From assembly GCF_947492715.1 (NCBI RefSeq), contig NZ_CANLNS010000001.1:620001-684000 (forward strand): a DNA stretch of 64,000 nucleotides, written 5' to 3'. The DNA is from an uncultured Psychroserpens sp. GTDB lineage: Bacteria; Bacteroidota; Bacteroidia; Flavobacteriales; Flavobacteriaceae. Below are positions 1 to 8,418 of this stretch, in pieces. The notes beneath the pieces are model-generated. The model was not told the DNA's origin. It made no database searches and saw only the letters and a program-made list of their open reading frames with translations. The translations under genes were made by a program, and so were the position numbers. Each line of letters starts with the position of its first letter. Within the stretch, counting starts at the first letter, position 1.

Positions 1-144
1 CCCGTCACCTCCGTAAGTGGTTCCTAAAATTGAAAATAATGCCGTATGACTTGCAATTGGTAATAGTTGGCCGTCACATAATGCCCAATTTCTTGGGGCA
101 AAATTTCCTCCAAACATCATAATTTGTCCGATGTATTGTTCCAT
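1..144 (-). CDS. Phage tail collar domain protein (5' part, runs off left edge)
   Basis: Forty-eight codons are visible from an ATG at 142-144 to the window edge. The peptide opens MEQYIGQIMMFGGNFAPRNW and continues with CDGQLLPI and GTTYGGDG, which is the signature start of the Tail Collar fold (microcystin-dependent protein, MdpB family). In phages this fold is the short-tail-fibre collar; in Bacteroidetes chromosomes such genes of about 170-190 codons often stand in small tandem arrays with unclear roles. Only the N-terminal quarter is present, so the total length and any neighbours on the left cannot be judged. It is divergent from the operon that starts at 326, with 181 bases between them. 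Confidence 0.85.
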   Translation of the reverse strand, partial: MEQYIGQIMMFGGNFAPRNWALCDGQLLPIASHTALFSILGTTYGGDG

Positions 145-325
145 AATAGTCTAATTTTTTAATTGTTAATAGATTACAAATTTGACAGAAAACCCTCTAA
201 TTTTTAAGCGCAAAACCACTACATATTCAAATCACGTAGAAATACCTGTTTTTTTAAATAGCTCTGTTTTTTTAATACAATTTGAGTAGCTTTAAGGATT
301 ATTAATCAACTTTAAATTAAATATT

Positions 326-733
326 ATGAGTGCAACGAGACCCTTAACACGAACGCTCCAAGAAGGAAAAGACTGGACAGAAAACTGGCAAAGCCAACAC
401 AAAACCTTGTCCAAAGCTTTCAGAATCCCTGTCGAAGATTTAATCGCATGTTTTAATGAAATGAAACTCGATTTTACCATTGATTCTGCTACAAATAGGC
501 TTCATGTTGTCCCTGGAACGTATGAATTCTCATTAAGAGCATATCAAGCTATTGATGGTACCGGCGGAGAAAAACTATTAATTGTTGGTACAGAAACCAC
601 AGATGGAAAGGTCTATAAAGACATCACTTCCGTTAATGGAAAATCTGCTATTTATGATTTTACAACACCTTGTCCTGCGGACTGTGATAGAGGAAGTATT
701 CTTTATCATGATATAAAATCAGATGCTTATTAA
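326..733 (+). CDS. Hypothetical protein, first gene of a two-component operon
   Basis: This 135-residue soluble protein has no signal peptide or membrane segment. I do not recognise the family. A C-terminal CPADCDRGSILYH segment holds the only clustered cysteines. The start is the ATG at 326, and the stop codon overlaps the start of the next gene (TAATG), so it is translationally coupled to the membrane protein, kinase and regulator that follow. That context suggests it is either a target or an accessory part of the signalling operon, but this is inference only. The divergent tail-collar gene lies 181 bases upstream. Confidence 0.7.
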   Translation: MSATRPLTRTLQEGKDWTENWQSQHKTLSKAFRIPVEDLIACFNEMKLDFTIDSATNRLHVVPGTYEFSLRAYQAIDGTGGEKLLIVGTETTDGKVYKDITSVNGKSAIYDFTTPCPADCDRGSILYHDIKSDAY

Positions 734-1383
734 TGAAATTAATAAATGTTTTTTTTGAATATACAGGCATTATACTAATTTTTATTAATGCATTATTATA
801 CCTTATAGGCTATAAACACTTTAAAAGTGTTTTAGCCTATAAGTATTTTAGCTGGTATTTATTTATTTCATTTTTAGTATCAACTTCGGCTTTTGTACTT
901 GCCAAGTTGGAAATCACAAATTTATTTCTTTCGCATTTTTATTTTATAAGTCAATTCTTGCTTTTGTCTTTATTTTATAGTGCTTTATTCAAAAAAAATC
1001 AAAAGAAATATGTTTTCATTGTTATTTTATTGGTTTGCGTTATTCTGGCTATTCAGTATGCTTTAAAACCAAGTTTATTTTATCATTTTAATCTATTCGA
1101 AATATTTATAACATCGCTACCTATAGTTGTATATGCCATTATTCACTTGTATAATTCTTTAAGTAACACCAACAAGTTTTTAAAAATTAACTCTGGTGTT
1201 TTAATCTATATTACCTCAAGTACCCTTATATTTATTCTAGGTAACTATATATCATATGAAGCGATGAATAGTGATGTAAAAAGAAACATATATCTGATAA
1301 ATAAAATTCTATATGTTGTTTATTTAACCTTAATTTTGATACAATGGAAAACGAGTTTTCAGCCGGTCAAGAACAAATCATAG
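733..1383 (+). CDS. Multi-pass membrane protein, probable sensor partner of the downstream kinase
   Basis: The 216 residues are mostly hydrophobic and form about seven membrane segments, starting at residues 5-25 and ending near 195-205, with short charged loops. No extracytoplasmic domain or catalytic motif is visible. The gene overlaps the preceding stop by one base and its 3' end overlaps the histidine kinase gene by 40 bases in another frame, a sign of tight co-expression. The kinase next door has only a single membrane helix and no input domain, so this protein may supply membrane sensing. That role is inferred from position, not from a recognised family. Confidence 0.75.
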   Translation: MKLINVFFEYTGIILIFINALLYLIGYKHFKSVLAYKYFSWYLFISFLVSTSAFVLAKLEITNLFLSHFYFISQFLLLSLFYSALFKKNQKKYVFIVILLVCVILAIQYALKPSLFYHFNLFEIFITSLPIVVYAIIHLYNSLSNTNKFLKINSGVLIYITSSTLIFILGNYISYEAMNSDVKRNIYLINKILYVVYLTLILIQWKTSFQPVKNKS

Positions 1384-2150
1384 GTGCGCTTGTCTATAGT
1401 ATCATTTTTTTAGTCTTAGTTACTCTAGGACTTATCTTATTTTTTTATTACTCACGCAAAAAACTTATCGAGAAAGAGGTTGAAAAAATTAACATTAAAC
1501 TCGATCATCAAAAAAAGATATTACAAACCACAATCAAGGTTCAGGAAAAAGAACGTAATCGTATTGCTCAAGACTTACATGATGCTATTAGTTCAAAATT
1601 GAATGTGGTGAGTTTAACAACCAACGTTTTAATTGAAGACGAAACCATTTCTAGCGAGCATAAAGAAGCTCTAAATCATATTTTAGATATTACCACAAGA
1701 ACGCTAGAAAGCTCCAGAAAAATTGCGCACGAATTAATGCCTCCAATTTTAGACAAGTTTGGTTTAAAAGTGGCTTTAGAAGAGTTGTTTGAAGAGTTTA
1801 CATCAAACACATCTATAAAAATAAATCATCAAATTGAACCCCTAAATCAATTAGATAGAAATAGTGAACTTCATGTGTTTAGAATCGCACAAGAACTAAT
1901 TAATAACGCCTTAAGACATGGCAAAGCAGACCTACTACAAATGCATTTAAAAAAACAGAAGCAAGGCTTTGAACTCGTTTTCAAAGATAATGGCATTGGA
2001 TTCGACGTCAATGAACATAAAAAGAAATCCGGAATTGGATTACAAAATATTAAGAGTAGAGTTGCGATATTGAATGGGCAACTTTTTGTTGAGAGCTCTA
2101 AAAAAACGGGAAGTATATTCACAATTAATTGTTACTCTTATGGATACTAA
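1344..2150 (+). CDS. Sensor histidine kinase, HisKA_3 (NarX/LytS-like)
   Basis: The protein has 268 residues. One membrane helix lies at about residues 12-37, followed by a short linker coil. The HisKA_3 dimerisation helix carries ERNRIAQDLHD with the phospho-acceptor His79. The ATPase domain shows the N box ELINNALRH near 184-192, the G1 box DNGIGFD near 215-221 and a GIGLQNIKSR G2 motif near 230-239. It should autophosphorylate and pass phosphate to the response regulator encoded immediately downstream, whose start overlaps this stop by 11 bases. There is no recognisable sensor domain, so the preceding membrane protein is a candidate for that task. Confidence 0.92.
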   Translation: MENEFSAGQEQIIGALVYSIIFLVLVTLGLILFFYYSRKKLIEKEVEKINIKLDHQKKILQTTIKVQEKERNRIAQDLHDAISSKLNVVSLTTNVLIEDETISSEHKEALNHILDITTRTLESSRKIAHELMPPILDKFGLKVALEELFEEFTSNTSIKINHQIEPLNQLDRNSELHVFRIAQELINNALRHGKADLLQMHLKKQKQGFELVFKDNGIGFDVNEHKKKSGIGLQNIKSRVAILNGQLFVESSKKTGSIFTINCYSYGY

Positions 2151-2817
2151 AATCACAATTGCAATAGCCGATGACGAGCTATTATTTAGACAAGGGCTTA
2201 TTTCAATTTTAAGCAAAGAAAAACACTTAGACATTTTATTTGATGCAGAAGATGGTAACCATTTAATGGAACAACTACGCTCAGCAAAGCAGTTGCCAGA
2301 AATTGTGATCACAGATTTAAAAATGCCTGGTCTTAATGGTGTTGAAACCACAAAACTTATTCGTAAAGAATACCCAGATATTAAAATTATTGCGCTTACC
2401 AGTTATTTTAGTAAGCCATTCATTATTAATATGATTTCTATTGGAGCTGTCGCTTATTTAGCAAAAAACAGTACTCCAAAATTGATGCTTACTACCATTA
2501 AAGAAGTTGCCGACAAAGGGTTTTATTATGATGAACAAGTGATGAAATTTATTCATGAAGGGTTATTAAATAATAATGACCAAATCAAGAAATCTAACTT
2601 TGACACAACCTATTTTACCAAACGAGAAAAAGAGGTGTTAGATTTAATATGTAAGCAGTTTACAACGAACGAAATTGCCGAAAAACTATTTATAAGTCCG
2701 AGAACCGTTGATGGTCATCGTAATAATTTATTACTGAAGACAGAAGCTAAAAATCTTGCTGGTTTGGTAGTGTATGCCATTCAAAATAAATTGGTAAACC
2801 TCGAAGAGCAATTCTAA
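2140..2817 (+). CDS. NarL/LuxR-type response regulator
   Basis: The start is the ATG at 2140, giving 225 residues; longer readings from 2074 add a tail that overlaps the kinase and is not receiver-like. The receiver domain has the acidic pair D11-D12 and the phospho-acceptor Asp59 in VITDLKMPG. The C-terminal LuxR-type helix-turn-helix spans about residues 155-220 and contains FTKREKEVLDLI and the recognition helix ISPRTVDGHRNN. It is the partner of the overlapping kinase gene. Its target genes cannot be told from the window, though autoregulation of this operon would be usual. Confidence 0.93.
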   Translation: MDTKITIAIADDELLFRQGLISILSKEKHLDILFDAEDGNHLMEQLRSAKQLPEIVITDLKMPGLNGVETTKLIRKEYPDIKIIALTSYFSKPFIINMISIGAVAYLAKNSTPKLMLTTIKEVADKGFYYDEQVMKFIHEGLLNNNDQIKKSNFDTTYFTKREKEVLDLICKQFTTNEIAEKLFISPRTVDGHRNNLLLKTEAKNLAGLVVYAIQNKLVNLEEQF

Positions 2818-2822
2818 TTAAA

Positions 2823-2858
2823 CAAAAAAAAAGCATCCTTTTCAGAATGCTTTTTTTC
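2823..2858. terminator. Bidirectional intrinsic terminator
   Basis: An A-run, the arms GCAT and ATGC with flanking A/T pairing, a loop of about ten bases and a T-run form a hairpin between the response regulator (plus) and the Bax-inhibitor gene (minus). The A- and T-runs on both sides let it serve both convergent genes. Confidence 0.8.
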
Positions 2859-2878
2859 ATACATAATATTTAGAATAA

Positions 2879-3604
2879 TTAATCTCTCGACATAAAAATT
2901 TGCAAGACATACCAGAACAGTAGCATTAATGATGCAAACAATCCTAAAGCCGCAGGAATGTAATCCTCGGTTGAATATTTGTGTACCATATTAGAGGTTT
3001 GATATAAAATCGAACCGCCTGCTAATAGACACATGGCCACAGAAAACCATAGACCAAGATTAAATCCAAAAAGTAAACCAGCAACAATTAATCCCATAGC
3101 GATAAAAAAACCAATTGTTAATCCTGTTCTTAAAAATGAAAAGTCCTTTTTAGTCACAAATACTATGGCAGACAACCCTGTAAACAAAGACAAGGTTACA
3201 ATGGAAGCCTGATATAACACATCTCCACCATCGGCCAAAAATGTTGTTGCGATATACAGCAGTGGAACAAAAATAAAAGCCTCGGCTAAAATATATAAAC
3301 CATAAGCGAGATACTGCTTATTCTTATCTTGAGTTTTTAGAGCCATTCCCTCGGCATAATTGGTAATAAACATAAAACCACCAAGCATGATTAACCATCT
3401 CCAACCTTGCGTCATAGACATCGCAAAACTAACAATGGCATCACTTTGTAATAAGAGCCATTCAAACATGATAAAAACGAGAACACCACCAGCTACATGA
3501 GCATAGGTTTTTTTGTAAAAAGCTACACGATCTGTAGCAGATAAAGCACTCAACATCAATTTGTTATTAGCATTGTGAAAAGGGCTTTGGTTAGAATTTT
3601 CCAT
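2879..3604 (-). CDS. Bax inhibitor-1 / YccA family membrane protein
   Basis: The 241-residue protein has seven membrane segments and the layout of the Bax inhibitor-1 (UPF0005, YccA/YbhL) family: a cytosolic N-terminus of about 30 residues, then helices from about residue 35 to the end, with an acidic/charged C-terminus FMSRD. Family members are linked to membrane-protein quality control through FtsH in E. coli and to ion leak in eukaryotes; the role in Flavobacteria is not established. The ATG at 3602-3604 follows a short 5' region shared with the zinc peptidase gene, which lies just downstream on the same strand. Confidence 0.85.
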   Translation of the reverse strand: MENSNQSPFHNANNKLMLSALSATDRVAFYKKTYAHVAGGVLVFIMFEWLLLQSDAIVSFAMSMTQGWRWLIMLGGFMFITNYAEGMALKTQDKNKQYLAYGLYILAEAFIFVPLLYIATTFLADGGDVLYQASIVTLSLFTGLSAIVFVTKKDFSFLRTGLTIGFFIAMGLIVAGLLFGFNLGLWFSVAMCLLAGGSILYQTSNMVHKYSTEDYIPAALGLFASLMLLFWYVLQIFMSRD

Positions 3605-3699
3605 AGGTTAATTGATTTAATAAATCTAAAATAATAAAACAAAACCGAATCCCGTGTAAAAAAACGAAATTCGGTTGAACTCTTGTTTATAAGGTCGTA

Positions 3700-4404
3700 T
3701 TAATCACGCCCTCCAAACACTTGAAGTGCCCAATACAGAAGAGACGCTAAAGCTCCAATAGCTGCAACAAGATAGGTTCTTGCTGCCCATTTTAATGCGT
3801 CTTCAGATCCTTTATACTCCTCTGGAGTAACTACATTTTTGTTTTTTAACCAAGCTAAGGCTCTGTTACTCGCATCGTATTCTACAGGTAAAGTAATAAA
3901 GCTAAATAACGTAGCAAATCCCATAAATACCAATCCTGCAACCGCAACCCAATAGCCTAAGCCAACACCTGCTGCTGCTCCTAATACCAATCCGCCAATA
4001 ACTAACCATTGCGACATGCCAGAAGTTACACTTACAATTGGCACTAGTGCCGAACGCATTCCTAAAGCACTGTATGCTTGCGCGTGTTGTACTGCATGAC
4101 CAACCTCGTGTGCTGCTACAGCCGCTGCTGCTGCATTACGTTGATTGTAGACTGCCTCACTTAAATTTACCGTTTTATTTTTTGGATTGTAATGATCTGT
4201 TAACTGACCTGCCACAGAAATCACCTCAACATCTGTAATTCCATTATCTGCAAGCATTTTCTCAGCTACTTCTCGTCCGCTCATACCATTGCGCAATTGC
4301 ACTTTAGAGTATTTCGCAAATTTTTGTTTTAATTGATTACTTACTAACCAGCTTACCAATGCTATGGCTCCAATTAATACGTAATATCCCATCATTCCGT
4401 TCAT
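3700..4404 (-). CDS. Zinc metallopeptidase, YugP / Zn_peptidase_2 family
   Basis: This is a 234-residue membrane protease. A first membrane helix lies at residues 5-20, and the cytoplasmic part holds the zinc motif HEVGHAVQH with HEVGH at residues 99-103. Two further helices lie near 125-165, and a last one near the C-terminus (about 210-230). Length and layout fit the Zn_peptidase_2 family typified by B. subtilis YugP, whose substrates are unknown. The neighbour downstream on the same strand is a Bax-inhibitor-type gene, so both may act on the inner membrane, but the 95-base gap gives no firm proof of co-transcription. Confidence 0.9.
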   Translation of the reverse strand: MNGMMGYYVLIGAIALVSWLVSNQLKQKFAKYSKVQLRNGMSGREVAEKMLADNGITDVEVISVAGQLTDHYNPKNKTVNLSEAVYNQRNAAAAAVAAHEVGHAVQHAQAYSALGMRSALVPIVSVTSGMSQWLVIGGLVLGAAAGVGLGYWVAVAGLVFMGFATLFSFITLPVEYDASNRALAWLKNKNVVTPEEYKGSEDALKWAARTYLVAAIGALASLLYWALQVFGGRD

Positions 4405-4477
4405 AATTATAAAAATTAAATTGTTACTATTCTAGTACAAAAAGTAAGCCAATTTGTAGCTAGGGAAATTTTGTCAG

Positions 4478-4993
4478 TTATTGTTTTGTTAAAATGGCTT
4501 TTTGTATAACCGTTACTGGATAATTCGTCACATTCACTGCATCTCCTCCATTATCACTGCTCGTTTTGTCAGTCATATCTGAATATACAATCTTGAACTC
4601 CATTTTATTCTCATAAAACGTTTCGGTAGTTGTTATCAAACTACTCTCAACATCAAAAACACTATAAAGTGTATTATCAATATAATTGGCGTTGAGTACA
4701 ATACCATTGTTTTCATCTATTAAAAACTCGCCTTTAGATTTATCTTTTACTTTTAAAGTGTAGTTCTTTTCAGAGGGCTTATTATTCACCAACACAATAA
4801 ATTTATAGCTGTAAAGATCAGTAGAATCTGTAGCCTTTAAATGAAATTCCATAGGCAGGCTTTGTTTGCCTTTAGAACTTGTAATGACCAAATCGCCTTT
4901 ATAAACTCCTAAATAATCATCTGGAAAAACCTTGTCTTGCGCATTAAGACTAAAACAGGCAAATAAACCAAGCAGTAAGAAAACGGTTCTCAT
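4478..4993 (-). CDS. Hypothetical secreted protein
   Basis: The protein has 171 residues with a clear Sec signal, MRTVFLLLGLFACFSLNAQ, cut after AQ. The mature part of about 150 residues is rich in beta-forming stretches and polar residues and resembles small periplasmic beta-sandwich proteins. No catalytic motif is seen and I do not recognise the family. It lies on the minus strand between the small BamE-like gene and the YugP-type protease. Confidence 0.75.
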   Translation of the reverse strand: MRTVFLLLGLFACFSLNAQDKVFPDDYLGVYKGDLVITSSKGKQSLPMEFHLKATDSTDLYSYKFIVLVNNKPSEKNYTLKVKDKSKGEFLIDENNGIVLNANYIDNTLYSVFDVESSLITTTETFYENKMEFKIVYSDMTDKTSSDNGGDAVNVTNYPVTVIQKAILTKQ

Positions 4994-5082
4994 AATCGTT
5001 GTTTTAGTAAAAGTAATGAAAGTTCTTGATACTGCTCACTTTTATAAAACGCAGAAAGTCATTTATAGACACTCTTAAACCT

Positions 5083-5448
5083 CTATTCTTTAAAGGGTGT
5101 TAGGACTACTTGAGCAACGACATTATTATAAAGCAACACAACCAATCTGTCTTGTTCAGATTTAAAAAAACTTGGCGCATTTCCTAGTTTATATAGTAAG
5201 GTGTCTCCTCCTGCTTCTAGTGTCATTTCGGGCTCACCTAATAGTGATATCACCTCATCTTTTGTTTTGCCAATGAGCAATTTACTTTCAACAATGTCAT
5301 TGGCCATTTTGTAACGTTGGGTTGGATTCGTAATCCATTTTGATTGGTCAAACCGTTCTTCAAATAACCAAATTAAGCTACTAGCAGATATAAAGGCTAC
5401 GAAGAAGAACAATATAATCTTATCATATTTTTTAATCTGCAGCCTCAT
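5083..5448 (-). CDS. Membrane-anchored protein with a BamE/SmpA-like domain
   Basis: The 121-residue protein has an N-terminal membrane anchor at about residues 10-30 without a lipobox. The segment LLIGKTKDEVISLLGEP near residues 57-73 is the typical helix and turn of the SmpA/OmlA (BamE-like) fold, and a beta hairpin follows at the C-terminus. BamE itself is an outer-membrane lipoprotein of the barrel-assembly machine; this protein is anchored differently, so the fold is supported but the role is not. It starts 4 bases after the leuS stop and is very likely co-transcribed with leuS. Confidence 0.7.
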   Translation of the reverse strand: MRLQIKKYDKIILFFFVAFISASSLIWLFEERFDQSKWITNPTQRYKMANDIVESKLLIGKTKDEVISLLGEPEMTLEAGGDTLLYKLGNAPSFFKSEQDRLVVLLYNNVVAQVVLTPFKE

Positions 5449-5452
5449 GTTT

Positions 5453-8296
5453 TTAACCTACTATATTGACAATTTTGCCAGGAACTACAATTACTTTTTT
5501 AGGTTCTCGTCCTTGTAATTGCGCAATGGTTTTTTCATGAGCCATGACTGTTTTCTCAATATCATCCTTACTCATATCTAAAGGTAGCTCCAATGTAAAT
5601 CGCATTTTACCATTAAAAGAAATAGGATAATTCTTACTGCTTTCTACCAAGTGTTTTTCTTCAAACTTCGGAAATGGAGCTGTCGAGATCGATTGGTCAT
5701 GCCCTAGTTTACTCCATAATTCTTCAGCAATATGTGGCGCATAAGGAGATATTAATACCAGTAACGGTTCTAGTATGGCCTTACTTGTACACTTTTGAGC
5801 TGTCAATTCGTTCACAGCAATCATAAAGGTGGATACTGATGTATTGAATGAAAAGTTCTCGATATCGTCTTCTACCTTTTTTATGGTTTTATGAAGGGTT
5901 TTTAAGTTGTCTTTTGTGGCCTCTGCATCGTTTACTTTAAGTCCATTGTCATCCACATACAGTTTCCACAGTTTCTTTAAGAATCCGTGAACACCAGTAA
6001 TACCAGCAGTATTCCAAGGTTTGGCTTGCTCTAATGGTCCTAAGAACATTTCATAAAGACGTAAACTATCGGCTCCATATTGTTCACAAATACTGTCTGG
6101 GTTAACGACATTAAACCAACGCTTTGACATTTTTTCAACTTCGCGACCAACAATATAATTACCTTCTTCAAGAATAAATTCAGCATTTTCAAACTGTGGT
6201 TGCCATTGTTTAAGTTTTTCGATATCTATCTCATCAGAAGCGTTTACGATATTTACGTCTACTCTTATTTCTTCAACATCGTGACCTTCTTTTAACCCCT
6301 TGGACACATAAGTATTAGTCCCTGAAACTCTATAAACAATCGCACTCGTCCCCAAAATCATCCCTTGGTTGATCAACTTTTTAAACGGTTCATCTACACC
6401 AACAAAACCTCTGTCGTGCATAAACTTCACCCAAAAACGTGAGTAGAGTAAATGTCCTGTGGCGTGCTCGCTACCTCCAATATATAAATCTACATTTTCC
6501 CAATACTTTAGCGCATCCTCGGTTGCAAAATGCTCACCTCTATTGGCAGCTTCTTCCATATATCTAAAGAAATACCAAGAACTTCCTGCCCAACCTGGCA
6601 TCGTGTTTAATTCTAATGGATAAATACCATTGTCATGAGACCCTTCGACGCCGCTCAGGGTGACAAGATTATTAGATACTATTGTGTTAGTGTTCGTATC
6701 CCAAGCCCAAACATCGGCACGACCTAATGGCGGCTCACCTTCTTCTGTTGGCAGGTATTTTTCAACCTCTGGTAAACGTACTGGTAAATGTTCAAGATCG
6801 ATCATTTGAGGCATCCCATTTACGTAATACACTGGAAACGGTTCTCCCCAATAACGTTGGCGCGAAAACACAGCATCTCGCAATCTGTAATTGGTTTTTC
6901 CTTCGCCTTGACCCAATTGCTCCAATTCATAAATGGCACGTTTGGTTGCTTTTTTATAATTCATTCCATTAAGGAAATCACTATTAGCGATAATCGTATT
7001 TTCTTTATCTGAAAAGGCTTCTTCGGAAATATCTACACCTTCAAAAATATTCGGAATTGGAATATTAAAGTGCTTTGCAAAATCGTAATCGCGCTGGTCA
7101 CCACAAGGTACAGACATCACAGCACCTGTTCCGTAACCTGCCAATACGTAATCACCAATCCAAATAGGAATGGGCTCTTTTGTAAATGGATGCTCTGCAT
7201 AAGCTCCCGTAAAGACACCTGAAATCGTCTTAACGTCTGCCATACGATCACGTTCACTACGCTTTGCTGTAGCTTCAATATAGGCTTCAACTTCAGCTTT
7301 TTGTTCGTCTGTTACAATTTGTGATACCAAGTCATGTTCTGGAGCTAAAGTCATAAAAGACACGCCATAAATGGTATCTGGTCGTGTTGTAAACACATCA
7401 ATTACTGCATCGTGGTCATTCACATTAAACGTAACGCTAGCCCCAACAGATTTCCCTATCCAGTTACGCTGACTCTCTTTAAGTGAGTCTGTCCAATCAA
7501 TAGTATCTAATCCTTGAAGTAAGCGTTCTGCATAGGCCGAAATTCGCATACTCCATTGGGTCATCTTTTTTCGAATAACGGGATGTCCTCCACGTTCGGA
7601 AACACCATTAACGATTTCATCATTGGCCAAAACTGTTCCTAATGCAGGACACCAGTTGACTTCGGTTTCTGCCAAATAAGTCAATCTATATTTTAATAAA
7701 ATGTCTTGCTTCTTTTCCGAAGAAAATTGATTCCATTCTTCTGCAGTAAACACATTCACATTATCATCGCAAACGGCTTCAACAGATTCATTTCCTTCCG
7801 AAGAAAATACTTTTTCTAATTCTGAAATTGGAAAAGCGCTCTGGTGATTTTTACAATACCAAGATTCAAACAATTGAATAAAAATCCATTGTGTCCACTT
7901 ATAATAATCTGGATTACTGGTACGTACTTCTCTACTCCAATCGAATGAAAACCCAATTTGGTCGAGTTGACGACGATAGGTTTTTATGTTAGTTTCTGTA
8001 GTTATTGCTGGGTGCTGTCCTGTTTGAATAGCGTACTGCTCTGCAGGCAATCCAAAACTATCATAGCCTTGAGGATGCAATACGTTAAACCCTTTATGAC
8101 GCTTATAACGCGCATAAATATCACTTGCAATATAACCTAATGGGTGCCCTACATGTAAGCCTGCTCCACTAGGATAAGGGAACATATCTAACACGTAATA
8201 TTTAGGCTTGTCGCTTTTATTTTCAGCTTTAAAGGTATGGTTGTCTGCCCAATATTTTTGCCATTTGGCTTCAATCTCATTAAAATGATAACTCAT
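5453..8296 (-). CDS. leuS: Leucine--tRNA ligase
   Basis: At 947 residues this is a class I synthetase that charges tRNA-Leu. The HIGH-type motif HVGHPLGY follows PYPSGAGL near residues 41-55, and the KMSKR signature appears as VEKMSKRWFNVV in the last third. The CP1 editing domain (about residues 235-430, with TTRPDTIYG) and the C-terminal anticodon-binding region are present. Two insertions near residues 145-185 and 680-735 are typical of Bacteroidetes LeuRS. A 37-base dispersed repeat at 6630-6666 lies in frame just before NTMPGWAGSSWY and adds about 12 residues (VTLSGVEGSHDN). Upstream are two tandem -7 boxes. Confidence 0.98.
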   Translation of the reverse strand: MSYHFNEIEAKWQKYWADNHTFKAENKSDKPKYYVLDMFPYPSGAGLHVGHPLGYIASDIYARYKRHKGFNVLHPQGYDSFGLPAEQYAIQTGQHPAITTETNIKTYRRQLDQIGFSFDWSREVRTSNPDYYKWTQWIFIQLFESWYCKNHQSAFPISELEKVFSSEGNESVEAVCDDNVNVFTAEEWNQFSSEKKQDILLKYRLTYLAETEVNWCPALGTVLANDEIVNGVSERGGHPVIRKKMTQWSMRISAYAERLLQGLDTIDWTDSLKESQRNWIGKSVGASVTFNVNDHDAVIDVFTTRPDTIYGVSFMTLAPEHDLVSQIVTDEQKAEVEAYIEATAKRSERDRMADVKTISGVFTGAYAEHPFTKEPIPIWIGDYVLAGYGTGAVMSVPCGDQRDYDFAKHFNIPIPNIFEGVDISEEAFSDKENTIIANSDFLNGMNYKKATKRAIYELEQLGQGEGKTNYRLRDAVFSRQRYWGEPFPVYYVNGMPQMIDLEHLPVRLPEVEKYLPTEEGEPPLGRADVWAWDTNTNTIVSNNLVTLSGVEGSHDNGIYPLELNTMPGWAGSSWYFFRYMEEAANRGEHFATEDALKYWENVDLYIGGSEHATGHLLYSRFWVKFMHDRGFVGVDEPFKKLINQGMILGTSAIVYRVSGTNTYVSKGLKEGHDVEEIRVDVNIVNASDEIDIEKLKQWQPQFENAEFILEEGNYIVGREVEKMSKRWFNVVNPDSICEQYGADSLRLYEMFLGPLEQAKPWNTAGITGVHGFLKKLWKLYVDDNGLKVNDAEATKDNLKTLHKTIKKVEDDIENFSFNTSVSTFMIAVNELTAQKCTSKAILEPLLVLISPYAPHIAEELWSKLGHDQSISTAPFPKFEEKHLVESSKNYPISFNGKMRFTLELPLDMSKDDIEKTVMAHEKTIAQLQGREPKKVIVVPGKIVNIVG
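6630..6666. repeat. Short dispersed repeat inserted in frame in leuS
   Basis: The 37-base stretch begins TTGTCATGAGACCCTTCGAC and ends GCTCAGGGTGACAA, so its ends are TTGTCA and TGACAA, an inverted pair. The CCCTTCGAC...GCTCAGGGTGACA pattern is one I know as a dispersed intergenic repeat in many Bacteroidetes genomes. Here it sits inside leuS and is translated on the minus strand. Its GC content is clearly higher than that of the surrounding coding DNA. No second copy of it was seen in this window. Confidence 0.7.
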
Positions 8297-8306
8297 GGTT
8301 TCTTTG

Positions 8307-8327
8307 CAAATTTAGACCGCAAATTTA
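8307..8327 (-). promoter_or_regulatory. Tandem -7 promoter boxes upstream of leuS
   Basis: On the minus strand two exact TAAATTTG boxes, matching the Bacteroidetes TANNTTTG consensus, lie 13 bases apart (8320-8327 and 8307-8314). Start points a few bases below each box would give very short leaders before the leuS ATG at 8296. Confidence 0.55.
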
Positions 8328-8418
8328 AAGGTATTACAACACATTTAAAAGTTTAAGCGTTGTAAACCTTAAACAAACAAATTGTTTTTTATTTTTACAG
8401 CATTAATCTGTTCTATTT

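Noticed and set aside
1-144. Prophage at the left edge
   Set aside because: A single tail-collar fragment is visible; such genes occur in Bacteroidetes chromosomes outside prophages, and the window shows no other phage gene.
2074-2139. Longer start for the response regulator at 2074
   Set aside because: The added 22 residues lie inside the kinase gene and do not look like a receiver domain; the ATG at 2140 gives the normal start of the family.
6727-7012. Plus-strand open frames within leuS
   Set aside because: They are antisense shadows of a strongly conserved synthetase.
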